Positions 1-8,387 of a stretch of DNA of 44,760 bases are shown one piece after another. Position numbers and translations under genes: made by a program. The stretch's first letter is position 1; each line of letters opens with the position of its first letter. Source of the stretch: Delftia tsuruhatensis NBRC 16741 (GTDB lineage Bacteria > Pseudomonadota > Gammaproteobacteria > Burkholderiales > Burkholderiaceae_C); assembly GCF_001571325.1 (NCBI RefSeq), contig NZ_BCTO01000072.1, positions 1 through 44,760 of the forward strand, read 5' to 3'. The notes beneath the pieces are model-generated. The model did not search any database, was not told where the DNA came from, and saw nothing but the letters and a program-made list of their open reading frames with translations.

Positions 1-174
1 GCCAAGAGCGGACATTGCTTCTATCCGATAGTCAAATCTAAAGCCGAATTTGCAACGTCGATTGAAAGTCGCAAAGGCTGGATATGGGTGTGTGGACAAA
101 GTGTCAAGCTAACGGGCACCGAGCTTGGACACAATGGCGCCTCAGACGCCTTCTCGCCTGTCTACACCCCCCTC

Positions 175-1851
175 ATGTCTTCCAACATCCTGACCTTTAC
201 CTGCATCGGCGCTGATGCCCTTATGCTCTCCGCGCTGCACGGTCACCTCCAGACCGCAGTCGGCCAGTTCGCCGACCAGTGGCCCGCGCCGCTGCAAGCT
301 TGCTTCGACGACTGGGAGAAGCCCTTCGTGACCAGTACGTCGCTGCGGGGCGAGACGCTGCGCTTCGTGATTGACACCTCATCCGGTGACGAATTGGAGA
401 AGGCGCATATCCAGGCACTGCACGACGCCGGCGCGACGCACATCCGAGTGCGCATCTGGTACGGGCAGGTCGGCGAAACGCGAACGCTGCATTACCAAGG
501 CGGCAAAAAGGTTGCTGCCAAGGCCTTCCCGGCGCCGATGCTGACTGAGGAGGAGGAGCTGCTGGAGCTGCTGCTGGACGGCAAGGAGGCTGCCTTCGCC
601 AAGGCCATCAAGGCCGGCGCACCGAAGAATGCCGTGGTCGATGGCACGCCGCTTCTGGTGCATGCGGCCAAGGCCCGGCTAGGCAAGGCGGTGTCGGCGC
701 TGCTGGACGCGAACGTCGACCTAATCGCCTGCCTGGCCTGGGTCGACGAGGTCGCAGAGGTGGTGCAGAGCTACGGCGGCAAGAACACTCCGGCACTGCT
801 GCGCACGCTCGTGCAGGCGCCACAAGCCGACCCCGTGGCGCTGTGGCGCTCGGAGTGTGTGCTGCGCGCGCTCTGCGAACATCCCGAACTGCTGGCCTTG
901 CTGGCCTCTCGCGAGGGCGTGGACGTCAACGCGCAGATCCGCTGGGCCCTGCACCCGGAGCAGGTGAGGGGCAGCCTTCTCTTCAACAGTGTGAGTTTCT
1001 TTAAGGACCGGCTGGACGTGCTGGCCGTGCTGGAGACACTGGGCGCGCGCTCCGTTGCGCCGCCGGCCATGAGCGATCAGCGCCGCCTGGAGCGCCTGTA
1101 CTGGCAGGAGCGCGACGCAGGAACCGTTGCCGAGCTGGTCGCCGCAGGGGTGAATCTGGACACCCCGCTGTGGGATGACCGCCCCACCTCCCTGCTGCGT
1201 AACGTCATGCGCCACCCGACGATGGGTTGCCAGCCGCTGACCCTGGCCAATGAGTTGCTCACCAACGGTGCCAGCGCCGCGTTCTGGATGGAGCCCGATG
1301 CGTTTCAGCGCGAGGTGTTAGTTGGCATTTTCGACGCCAAGGAGCGGGCGCTCATGGCCGACGTCCCACTGAACGGCGACCGACACTTCGTCCCGGCGCG
1401 CGATGGTCAGTTGATCTTGGATTTCTTGGCCGGGCTGCTTGCCCAGGGGTTAGACGCCAACATGCCTGTGCGCCTGTGCTTGCACAAATTGACGGGCAGC
1501 GGCATTGACGCTGACTTCCGCTACAAGCGTCTGTACTGGCGCGGCTCGCTGCTCGGTGCCGTTGCGCTGCTGCTGTGCGGTCGCGGCAGCGAGATGCGCC
1601 CGATCTGCCTACCGCTGGCGGCGCTGCTGCTGAGCTACGGCGCAGCCCCCGATGACGCAGGCGATCTGGTGGATAGCACGAAAGGCGAGATCTACTGGGA
1701 CATCTTGCTGCGGGGCGACTGGAGCCGCGAGGCGTGGGACAGCCATCCCCCGACCGGCACGGTAGTTGAACGACTTCGCCATCGACAGAACCAAGTGCCG
1801 GACGAGGTCGACGCAGAACTCATCGCGATTTTGGAGAAGCGCGGCCGGTAG
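175..1851 (+). CDS. degenerate ankyrin-like protein of unknown function
   Basis: A 558-residue protein if started at the ATG at 175 (MSSNILTF...). An in-frame GTG at 88 would add 29 poorly protein-like residues. I do not recognise a named family. The first ~120 residues form a mixed alpha/beta region. From ~130 onward it is rich in short helical pairs with ankyrin-like phrases such as LLLDGKEAAFAKAIKAGA, GTPLLVHAAKAR and ALLLSYGAAPDD, so a run of degenerate ankyrin repeats is the likeliest fold. A glutamate-rich helix (EEEELLELLLDG) precedes the repeats. There is no signal peptide or membrane segment. Such proteins often act as protein-binding or immunity-type factors, but nothing next to it supports a specific role. 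Its upstream partner, if any, lies outside the window. Confidence 0.7.
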   Translation: MSSNILTFTCIGADALMLSALHGHLQTAVGQFADQWPAPLQACFDDWEKPFVTSTSLRGETLRFVIDTSSGDELEKAHIQALHDAGATHIRVRIWYGQVGETRTLHYQGGKKVAAKAFPAPMLTEEEELLELLLDGKEAAFAKAIKAGAPKNAVVDGTPLLVHAAKARLGKAVSALLDANVDLIACLAWVDEVAEVVQSYGGKNTPALLRTLVQAPQADPVALWRSECVLRALCEHPELLALLASREGVDVNAQIRWALHPEQVRGSLLFNSVSFFKDRLDVLAVLETLGARSVAPPAMSDQRRLERLYWQERDAGTVAELVAAGVNLDTPLWDDRPTSLLRNVMRHPTMGCQPLTLANELLTNGASAAFWMEPDAFQREVLVGIFDAKERALMADVPLNGDRHFVPARDGQLILDFLAGLLAQGLDANMPVRLCLHKLTGSGIDADFRYKRLYWRGSLLGAVALLLCGRGSEMRPICLPLAALLLSYGAAPDDAGDLVDSTKGEIYWDILLRGDWSREAWDSHPPTGTVVERLRHRQNQVPDEVDAELIAILEKRGR

Positions 1852-2192
1852 TAGGCCCGCCGACCGCTCGCCAGCCAACGTTTGCAAGAGCCTTCAGGCT
1901 TGCATTGAGTTACGCCGATGCGGCCGCAGGTCTTCGAAACTGGGGTGCTCTGGACGACCGCTTTTGAATTTGCTTCGAAGACCGCAATGGGTCGCCAGCC
2001 GACTGCTGGCCGGCAGCTTCAGGCTGGTTGCTATCTGTTAGCCCCACGGCAGACCTCTTGCCATCCATGCCGTCAACACCCCGCTGGCCGTCTTCTCGCA
2101 CATGCCGGCAATGGCCCAGCAAGCCCCTGTTCTTTCTCAGTGACCAGCGTGCCGCGCCCCGGCCCTGAGAGCGCCAAAACTAAAATGCCGCC
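1852..2192. other. gene-free region upstream of dbpA with decayed repeat remnants
   Basis: No convincing coding frame. It holds short inverted and near-inverted words, including GACCGCAATGGGTCG at 1980-1994 followed by CCAGCCGACTGCTGGC. A related word, CGACCACAACGGGTCG, lies just after dbpA at 3619-3634. The last ~60 bases before 2193 presumably carry the dbpA promoter and leader, but I see no clear -35/-10 pair. Confidence 0.4.
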
Positions 2193-3593
2193 ATGACTGC
2201 ACCCTCGGCTTCCCCCCATTCCTTCGACAAACTTGCGCTTTCGCCTGCGACGCTCGCCAATCTTGAGCGGCTCGGCTACCTTGAAATGACGGCGATTCAG
2301 CTCGCCAGCCTGCCCCCTGCGCTTGAAGGCAAGGATGTGATCGCCCAGGCGAAGACCGGCAGCGGCAAGACCGCAGCCTTTGCCCTGGCGCTGCTGGCCA
2401 AGCTGGATACGCGCAATTTCTCGGTGCAAGGCCTGGTGCTCTGCCCCACCCGCGAGCTGGCCGATCAGGTGACGACCGAGATTCGCCGCCTGGCGCGTGC
2501 GGAAGACAACGTCAAGGTGGTGACCCTGTCCGGCGGCGTTCCGCTGCGCGGCCAGAACGCGAGCCTTGAGAACGGCGCGCACGTGATCGTGGGCACGCCC
2601 GGCCGTGTGATCGATCACCTGGACCGGGGCAATCTGAACCTTGATTCGCTGAACACCTTGGTGCTTGACGAAGCGGATCGCATGCTCGACATGGGTTTCG
2701 TCGATGACATCGCCAAGGTCGCCAAGCAGTGCCCCCCGCAGCGCCAGACCTTGCTGTTCTCCGCAACCTACCCTGAAGGCATCGCCAAGCTGGCCGCGCG
2801 CTTCATGCGTGACCCGGTCACGGTCAAGGTCGCCGCGCAGCACAGCGGCGAGCAGATCGAGCAGCGCTGGTACGAGGTGGACAAGGAAGAGCGGCTGCCT
2901 GCGGTGGCTCGCCTGCTGGAGCATTTCCGGCCCGAGAGCACGCTGGCCTTCTGCAATACCAAGGCGCGCTGTCGGGCCCTTGCCGAGCTGCTGCAGGCCC
3001 AGGGCTACAGCGCGCTGGAGCTGCACGGCGATCTGGAGCAGCGTGACCGTGACCAGGTGCTGGTGCGCTTCGTGAACGGCAGTTGCTCCGTGCTGGTCGC
3101 CACCGATGTGGCGGCTCGCGGGCTGGATGTGACCAACCTGGGCGCCGTCATCAACGTGGACATCACGCCCGACCCTGAAGTGCACGTGCACCGCATCGGC
3201 CGCACAGGCCGCGCCGGCCAGAAAGGCCTGGCCCTGAGTCTTGCGACGATGGACGAAATGGGCGCGGTCGGAAACATCGAGCAGATGCAGGGCAGCCCAT
3301 CCGTCTGGTACCCGCTGGACGAGCTGACGCCGACTCCCGGTGGCCGGCTCCTGCCATCCAAGGCCACCATCCACATCAATGCCAGCCGCAAGGACAAGAT
3401 CCGCCCGGGCGATGTGCTGGGCGCGCTCACCGCAGACCTGGGCTACACCCGCGAGCAAGTGGGCAAGATCGACATCAACGAGTTCGCAACCTATGTGGCC
3501 GTGGACCGCAAGATTGCGCATGACGTCGTTGCCCGGCTCAATAGCGGAAAGATCAAGGGGAGAACGGTGAAGGCGCGCTTGCTCAAGGATTGA
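2193..3593 (+). CDS. dbpA: ATP-dependent RNA helicase DbpA
   Basis: A 466-residue DEAD-box helicase. The Q motif lies at ~11-36 (FDKLAL...GYLEMTAIQ), Walker A AQAKTGSGKT at 51-60, PTRELA at 85-90, GG and TPGR, DEAD at 159-162, SAT at 190-192, and the second RecA domain carries ARGLDV and HRIGRTGR. The C-terminal ~75 residues (from about GGRLLPSKATIHINAS) match the DbpA RNA-binding domain, an RRM-like fold. In the known family this domain binds hairpin 92 of 23S rRNA, so DbpA acts in 50S subunit assembly. The length is normal for DbpA. The gene appears monocistronic, with gene-free DNA on both sides. The helicase call is certain and the DbpA assignment rests on the C-terminal domain. Confidence 0.95.
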   Translation: MTAPSASPHSFDKLALSPATLANLERLGYLEMTAIQLASLPPALEGKDVIAQAKTGSGKTAAFALALLAKLDTRNFSVQGLVLCPTRELADQVTTEIRRLARAEDNVKVVTLSGGVPLRGQNASLENGAHVIVGTPGRVIDHLDRGNLNLDSLNTLVLDEADRMLDMGFVDDIAKVAKQCPPQRQTLLFSATYPEGIAKLAARFMRDPVTVKVAAQHSGEQIEQRWYEVDKEERLPAVARLLEHFRPESTLAFCNTKARCRALAELLQAQGYSALELHGDLEQRDRDQVLVRFVNGSCSVLVATDVAARGLDVTNLGAVINVDITPDPEVHVHRIGRTGRAGQKGLALSLATMDEMGAVGNIEQMQGSPSVWYPLDELTPTPGGRLLPSKATIHINASRKDKIRPGDVLGALTADLGYTREQVGKIDINEFATYVAVDRKIAHDVVARLNSGKIKGRTVKARLLKD

Positions 3594-3755
3594 GCGGTTG
3601 CAGGCGCCGAGGCACGAACGACCACAACGGGTCGTTTCGCGCCAGCCACTGCCCATTCTTGTTTCGTTGGGATTGACGACCAACGATGGTCCTGGCTGCT
3701 CACCGGGTCCGCCGGCCGCGCCCCCGCCTTGAAAGGTCTGGAAAGACCGGGCCTG

Positions 3756-4703
3756 TCATGACTGCGTGGCAGGGTTGGCCGCTTCGGCTTTCTCTGCGGG
3801 CGGCTGCAGCCCTTCGGCCAGCGCCGCGCCCAGCGCGTCGATCACGGCCCGCACGCCCGGCACGTTGCGGCGGTCGCGGTGATAGGCCAGGTACACCGGG
3901 CAGGACGGCAGTGGCGCGTCCACCTCCAGCCGTGCCAGGCCGGGCACGGCATGGGCCATGGCGTCGGGCAGCAGGCAGATGCCCTGGCCTTGCTCCGTGG
4001 CCTCCTGGCGGGCCAGGTCGGAGCCGGATCGAAAGACGAACCGGGTGGCGCCCCGGCTGGCCAGCCACAGGTTGGAGGCGTCCTGCCGGCCGGTGGCCAG
4101 GTCCTGTCCCACGAAGTCGTGGCTGGCGAAGTCCTGCACGCGCAGGCGGCGACCCGGCAGGCGCTGCTCGACATAGCCGTGCGAGGCGTACAGGCCAAAC
4201 GTCAGTTGCCCCGCCCATTTCTCCACCACCACGGCCGAGCTGGAGCGCCCGACCCGGAGCGCGACGTCCACTTCGCGCCGCCCGACATCCGTGAAGCGCG
4301 ACTCCACGGCCACTTCGATATGCAGCCCGGGGTGCGCGCTTCTCAACTGCGAGAGCACGGCGGTCACCGGCTTCACGAAGCCTTCGCCCATGCTGACGCG
4401 GATGGTGCCGGTCAGCGCATGGGCCTTCTCAGCGGGCCGGTCGTCGCGCTTGATGCCGCCCAGTCCCAGCTCGAATTGCTCGGCCAGCTCCACCAGTTCC
4501 ATCGCATCGGGCTCGACCGTCGTCCCTGCGCTGCTGCGGTGTACCAGGGCGCGGCCCAGGGATTGCTCCAGCGCCTCGATGCGCCGCGCGACGGTGGAGG
4601 TGGACAGGCCCAGGGCCGCGCCTGCGGCCAGCAGGCTTTGGTGGCGGTGAAGCGCCAGGAGCACGCGCAGGTCATCCCAGGTGGTGGGCGGTTGGTTTTT
4701 CAT
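3756..4703 (-). CDS. LysR-family transcriptional regulator
   Basis: A 315-residue protein with an N-terminal winged helix-turn-helix (residues ~8-66: TWDDLRVLLALHRHQSLLAA, then LGLSTSTVARRIEALEQSLG) and a LysR-type effector-binding domain from ~95 to 295. The HTH begins close to the ATG at 4703, so this start fits. It is divergent from the short-chain dehydrogenase at 4770, with only 66 bp between starts. That is the usual arrangement for a LysR regulator controlling its neighbour and itself. The effector cannot be inferred. Confidence 0.9.
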   Translation of the reverse strand: MKNQPPTTWDDLRVLLALHRHQSLLAAGAALGLSTSTVARRIEALEQSLGRALVHRSSAGTTVEPDAMELVELAEQFELGLGGIKRDDRPAEKAHALTGTIRVSMGEGFVKPVTAVLSQLRSAHPGLHIEVAVESRFTDVGRREVDVALRVGRSSSAVVVEKWAGQLTFGLYASHGYVEQRLPGRRLRVQDFASHDFVGQDLATGRQDASNLWLASRGATRFVFRSGSDLARQEATEQGQGICLLPDAMAHAVPGLARLEVDAPLPSCPVYLAYHRDRRNVPGVRAVIDALGAALAEGLQPPAEKAEAANPATQS

Positions 4704-4769
4704 GAATGCAAATCAGCTTACCAGCGCTGCCCATTCCCAGGCGGGCCCCCCGTCGCAATACTCGAGTGC

Positions 4770-5552
4770 ATGAAAACCCCTTTTGATTTCTCCCAGAAAA
4801 CCGTCCTGGTGACCGGCGCCTCCATGGGCATCGGTGAAGTATTCGCCAGGGAGCTTGCCCGCCGTGGCGCCAAAGTCGTGCTGATCGCGCGCAGCCGCGA
4901 CAGGCTCGAGAAGCTCGCCCGCGAATTGCCCGGCGCCGAATTCCTGGTGGAGGACCTGGCCGCACCCGGGGCGGCCCGGCGGGTCTTCGAGGCCGTCAGC
5001 GCCAGGGGCCTGCTGCCGGACCTGCTGGTGAACAACGCCGGCTTCGGCACCCACGGCAGGTTTGATGAACTGGCGCTGGACATACAGCGGGAGGCCATCG
5101 ACCTGAATGTGGGCGCCCTGGTGGAATTGACGCACCTGTGCCTCCCCGCACTGGAGCAGCGCCAGGGCGGCGTCATCAACATCGCCTCCACGGCAGCGTT
5201 TCAGCCGGTCCCGTACATGGCGGTCTACGCCGCGACCAAGGCCTTTGTCCTTTCGTTCAGCGAAGCGCTCTGGGCCGAGTACCGGCCGCGCGGCGTGCGC
5301 GTGCTGGCGTTGTGCCCGGGCGCTACCGACACGGCGTTCTTCGCCCGCGCCGGCGAGGCCGCATCCTTCGGGAAAAAAGCATCCAGCGAAGACGTGGTTC
5401 GCCTGGGGCTGAAAGCCTTCGACGACAACCGCGCATCGGTGGTGCACGGCTGCGCCAACTACCTGACGGCCCTGGGCGGGCGCATTGTCACTCGCGAGTT
5501 CATGGCCCGGTTCACGGCGCGCGTGATGAGGCCTGCCGCGCAGCCGGCTTGA
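4770..5552 (+). CDS. short-chain dehydrogenase/reductase (classical SDR)
   Basis: A 260-residue classical SDR started at ATG 4770 (MKTPFDFSQKTVLVTGAS). The cofactor loop TGASMGIG is at 15-22, NNAG at 88-91, catalytic Ser about 140 in NIAS, and the YxxxK pair is Tyr153/Lys157 (YAATK). The arginines after strand 2 (IARSRDR) favour NADP(H). The C-terminal part resembles the DltE/YqjQ-like group of general SDRs. The substrate is unknown. The in-frame reading continues upstream across the LysR gene, but only this start leaves the Rossmann fold at the N-terminus. It is probably controlled by the divergent LysR. Confidence 0.88.
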   Translation: MKTPFDFSQKTVLVTGASMGIGEVFARELARRGAKVVLIARSRDRLEKLARELPGAEFLVEDLAAPGAARRVFEAVSARGLLPDLLVNNAGFGTHGRFDELALDIQREAIDLNVGALVELTHLCLPALEQRQGGVINIASTAAFQPVPYMAVYAATKAFVLSFSEALWAEYRPRGVRVLALCPGATDTAFFARAGEAASFGKKASSEDVVRLGLKAFDDNRASVVHGCANYLTALGGRIVTREFMARFTARVMRPAAQPA

Positions 5553-5636
5553 AGACGACTGGCAAGAGACAGCGATAGAAAAAAACCTGTCCCCTTCCCA
5601 ACCCTAGCCCAGCACGAGCCTTGCTAGCCTTGGCAC

Positions 5637-6104
5637 ATGCTGATCTCCGAACTCGCCCGGCTCACGGGCGTCTCCATCCACGCGCTGCGGCACTACGAGC
5701 GCGCGGGCCTGCTCAAGCCCCGGCGCCTGCCCAATGGCTACCGCGACTATCCGCGCTCGGCCCGGCGCGAGGTGGTGTTCATCGCCATGTCCCGCGCGCT
5801 GGGGTTCGGGCTGCCGCGCATTGCGGAGAACCTGCGCGCCTGGCGTGCGGGGCGCATAGGCCCCGGTGACCTGGCCGATGCCGTGCAGCAGCGCGTGCAG
5901 GAGATAGACGAACAGATCGCCGCGCTGCAGGCCCAGCGCGCCCAGGCCCTGGACCATGTGCAGTGGCTGCGCGCCCGCCAGGCCGAGCGGGATCTGGCGC
6001 AGACGGCACCGGCCCCATCCAACGCACCCGACAAACCCGCCGCGCCCTGGCCGCGCGTGCGCCGTGCCGCTTCACCCACCACGAAGGAGACAGGCCATGA
6101 CTGA
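5637..6104 (+). CDS. MerR-family transcriptional regulator
   Basis: A 155-residue protein starting MLISELARLTGVSIHALRHY, a canonical MerR winged HTH followed by ERAGLLKPRR and NGYRDY. A long helix at ~77-125, rich in Q, A and E (QQRVQEIDEQIAALQAQRAQ), is the dimerisation coiled coil. The C-terminal tail is proline/alanine-rich and has no cysteine pattern for metal sensing, so it is more likely a general or organic-effector MerR. Its last codons overlap the start of the following thioesterase gene (6097-6104), which indicates translational coupling. Confidence 0.88.
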   Translation: MLISELARLTGVSIHALRHYERAGLLKPRRLPNGYRDYPRSARREVVFIAMSRALGFGLPRIAENLRAWRAGRIGPGDLADAVQQRVQEIDEQIAALQAQRAQALDHVQWLRARQAERDLAQTAPAPSNAPDKPAAPWPRVRRAASPTTKETGHD

Positions 6105-6552
6105 GCCGACCACCCACCCCACCCCATCCACCCAGGCGCTGCAGAACGCCGTGCTGGCCATGCCCATGGCGCGCACCCTGGGCCTGCGCTTCGTGCGTGC
6201 CGAGCCCGGAGCCACCGAGCTGGAGATGCCCATTGCCGATGCCCTGTGCTTTCAGCCGGGCCAGTTGCAGGCCACGGCGGTCTTTGCACTGGGCGACTTT
6301 GCGGCGGTGTCGGCCGCAGGTTCACTGCTGCCTGCCGGCTGGGCCAATGCCACGGTGGACGGCAGCGTGAAGCTCTTCGCCCCCGCACGCGGCACCCACC
6401 TGCGGGCGCGCGGCCGCGTGGTGGATGCCGGCCGCGTGCTCAGCATCTGCGCAGCCGACCTGTACGCGGTGGCCGAGGGCGGTCATGAAACGCATTGCGC
6501 GACCTGGCTGGGCACGGCGCGCAATCTGGAGCCCAGGCCCGTGCGGGCCTGA
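6097..6552 (+). CDS. hotdog-fold thioesterase, PaaI/YiiD-like
   Basis: A 151-residue protein from ATG 6097 with a good ribosome-binding site (GAAGGAGA). The start lies inside the end of the MerR gene (8-base overlap). The pattern resembles hotdog thioesterases: PMARTLGLRFVRAEPGATELEMP, then a long central-helix region with ALGDFAAVSAAGSLLPAGWANATVDGSVKLFAPARG, then LRARGRVVDAGRVLSICAADLYAV. The family typically hydrolyses acyl-CoA thioesters in the cytoplasm. The substrate is unknown. The MerR partner suggests induction by a small molecule, perhaps an acyl-CoA precursor (inference). Confidence 0.75.
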   Translation: MTEPTTHPTPSTQALQNAVLAMPMARTLGLRFVRAEPGATELEMPIADALCFQPGQLQATAVFALGDFAAVSAAGSLLPAGWANATVDGSVKLFAPARGTHLRARGRVVDAGRVLSICAADLYAVAEGGHETHCATWLGTARNLEPRPVRA

Positions 6553-6573
6553 GAACGTTCCCCCGCCTCCCCA

Positions 6574-6632
6574 CCCCGTATGTCAGCGCCTGCATCGTGG
6601 CGGTTGCGGGGTTGCCGAAGGACAGATCACCT
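6574..6632 (+). repeat. decayed copy of the dispersed intergenic element
   Basis: It matches the inward end of the element at 37402-37697: CCCGTATGTCAGCGCCTGC, then GGTTGCGGGGTTG, then CCGAAGGACA. The two arms of the central hairpin are missing, so the copy is deleted and probably no longer folds. It lies downstream of the stop codon of the leftward gene at 6651. Confidence 0.6.
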
Positions 6633-6650
6633 CGCCAAGGGCCACCACTG

Positions 6651-7952
6651 CTACAGGCTCTGCTTCAAGCCAATCTTCTCTTCGGATAGGGAATCTCGCC
6701 TGTTGTGGATAAGCAGGACCAACAGCGCACAGGACAGGAGAGAAGAAAATGAGAAAACATAATTGATCATGGAATAACTGGAGCCATGAAATCCCAATGA
6801 CATCGGGGCAAAAAACACCAATGCGTAAACAACCCAAAAAATGATTCTTGACGACCAATAAAGGCCTAGCCCGCCAGAAATTGCTGCCGCATAGAAAAAC
6901 CCCACATCCGTAGTTCCTTTGCACACCAAGGAAAGGAACCCCTCACCGACAATTTGATAACCATTGGCCATCGATATTTCATAGAACAGCATGAATACAA
7001 ACAATGCAACAGCCGGAATAATGGCACAATAAATCATCAATGAAGAAGAATCTTTGATGAACTGAAATTGCACTGCCCATCTTCCACGATTTTTTGATAT
7101 CTCCATCGCCAGAAGAGCACAGACTCCCATGGCAGGCAGTTCTGCCAAAAGCAATATGGCAGAAACTTGGGATTGAATTGCAGAATACATTGCACCCAGC
7201 CCTGCAACAGACATTGACAATATATAAAGCAGATATTTTCCAAAGAAAGAATTGGCATAGCCAGGAATCAAAACGGAAAATATTCTTCTGCCAGGCAATC
7301 CACGAAAATTGAATGAAAAACCGAATTGACAGTATTTCCGCATCAAAGCATATGCGGCAATGGAAAAAATGATGTCACTGAACAGATAGGCAAGAGCGAC
7401 CGAGTCATCACTCATCCACTCATTCCTTCCAAGCAGCACCAGCACAACAATCACACAGGCTGCATGGAAAAAAACCTGCCACATTCTGAATTTTGCAACG
7501 ATGGCATTATGTGATCTTGACTCAAGAACGCAGCTACATACATTGATGATTCCGAAGAATGGAATACACAGAATTATCAATCTTGCCTGCGATACGGCCC
7601 CATCCAACAGTTCCTCTGGCAAACCGGATATCAGGGTTTTCGAGATAACAGGAAGCCAATACACCAGAATAAAACAAACCCCGGTGTACAAGAGGACCAA
7701 CCAGAATAGCAAACTGATGAGTGAATCGGATTGCTCCTTATCTTTGCTGGCAGCCATTTCCGAAAAGAAGATGGCGCCAATACTCGCCGGCAATACAAAG
7801 AAAAGTGAAGTAAAGGAAAGGGCGATGCTGAATTGGGCAACAAGAGCAGGGCTATGGAAACTAATGGCAAAAATGGTGACCATGGAGGCAAGCGGTGGGG
7901 CGGAGCGCCCAACTGCGAGGTCAAATACCCGCTTTGCATCACCAGGCCTCAT
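6651..7952 (-). CDS. MATE/polysaccharide-flippase-like integral membrane protein
   Basis: A 433-residue, very hydrophobic protein with about 11-12 predicted membrane helices and short polar loops, ending in a charged tail (HNRRDSLSEEKIGLKQSL). Layout and length fit the MATE/Wzx superfamily of drug and lipid-linked-sugar flippases. I cannot place it in a subfamily, and the first helix seems short. The start at 7952 is backed by a strong ribosome-binding site (GGAGGAGGGAT). Base composition is clearly more AT-rich than all neighbours, with many AAA, ATA and TTT codons. That points to horizontal acquisition. No glycosyltransferase or regulator accompanies it. Confidence 0.7.
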   Translation of the reverse strand: MRPGDAKRVFDLAVGRSAPPLASMVTIFAISFHSPALVAQFSIALSFTSLFFVLPASIGAIFFSEMAASKDKEQSDSLISLLFWLVLLYTGVCFILVYWLPVISKTLISGLPEELLDGAVSQARLIILCIPFFGIINVCSCVLESRSHNAIVAKFRMWQVFFHAACVIVVLVLLGRNEWMSDDSVALAYLFSDIIFSIAAYALMRKYCQFGFSFNFRGLPGRRIFSVLIPGYANSFFGKYLLYILSMSVAGLGAMYSAIQSQVSAILLLAELPAMGVCALLAMEISKNRGRWAVQFQFIKDSSSLMIYCAIIPAVALFVFMLFYEISMANGYQIVGEGFLSLVCKGTTDVGFFYAAAISGGLGLYWSSRIIFWVVYALVFFAPMSLGFHGSSYSMINYVFSFSSLLSCALLVLLIHNRRDSLSEEKIGLKQSL

Positions 7953-8279
7953 ACCTATCCCTCCTCCGCAGAATCAAAACCCATGATATATGACCCGAAT
8001 TCTTTGAAATGAAGATCCTGGGTTACGTTGAAGCTGCCATTCATTATTCATTACCCGCCATCCCTGTCACTGCGGAATATGGACAAACATATCGGCGCAA
8101 TCCTTGAGATACACTGGATGCAACAATAGAAAATCTCTTGAGCCGATATAAAAATCAATCATTCAATGCGAAAATGCATGACGCAATCGGACTGGTCTGA
8201 AAAGCGTGATGCGGGCATGCGCTGCCCCAGCATCTGAATGAGATCTCGCAGTCTGCCGACCCTGTCTTTACATCGGCGA
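7953..8279. other. AT-rich gene-free region upstream of the flippase-like gene
   Basis: No convincing coding frame. The AT-rich composition of the neighbouring gene continues to about 8220, then returns to the genomic norm. It presumably contains the promoter for the leftward membrane-protein gene. I see no clear terminator or operator. Confidence 0.4.
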
Positions 8280-8360
8280 CCTGTATGCACGCCACTGCGC
8301 TGTAGCGGTTGCAGCATTGCAGTCCTGCCGAAGGACAGGACTGCTCCCTTGTCTGACGCG
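8280..8360 (+). repeat. partial copy of the dispersed intergenic element
   Basis: It contains the complete central hairpin of the element (GCAGTCCTG at 8319-8327 pairing with CAGGACTGC at 8336-8344) and a diverged left arm. The outer right arm and distal hairpins are absent. It sits immediately downstream of the leftward aroG gene, in the same relation to the gene end as the complete copy at 38478-38764. Confidence 0.7.
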
Positions 8361-8387
8361 GGTCCCAAACAGACCCGGCCAGTCAAC

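Noticed and set aside
1852..2060. Possible integron attC site after the ankyrin-like gene
   Set aside because: A GTTAGCC word at about 2039 is similar to an attC core end, but there is no matching inverse core site with the expected spacing and no integrase gene.
2073..3683. A 536-codon open frame opposite dbpA
   Set aside because: DbpA is unmistakable on the plus strand. The opposite frame is His/Gln/Gly-rich with no domain.
8159..8386. A 75-codon minus-strand frame after aroG
   Set aside because: It runs through the partial dispersed element and has no ribosome-binding site or recognisable sequence.
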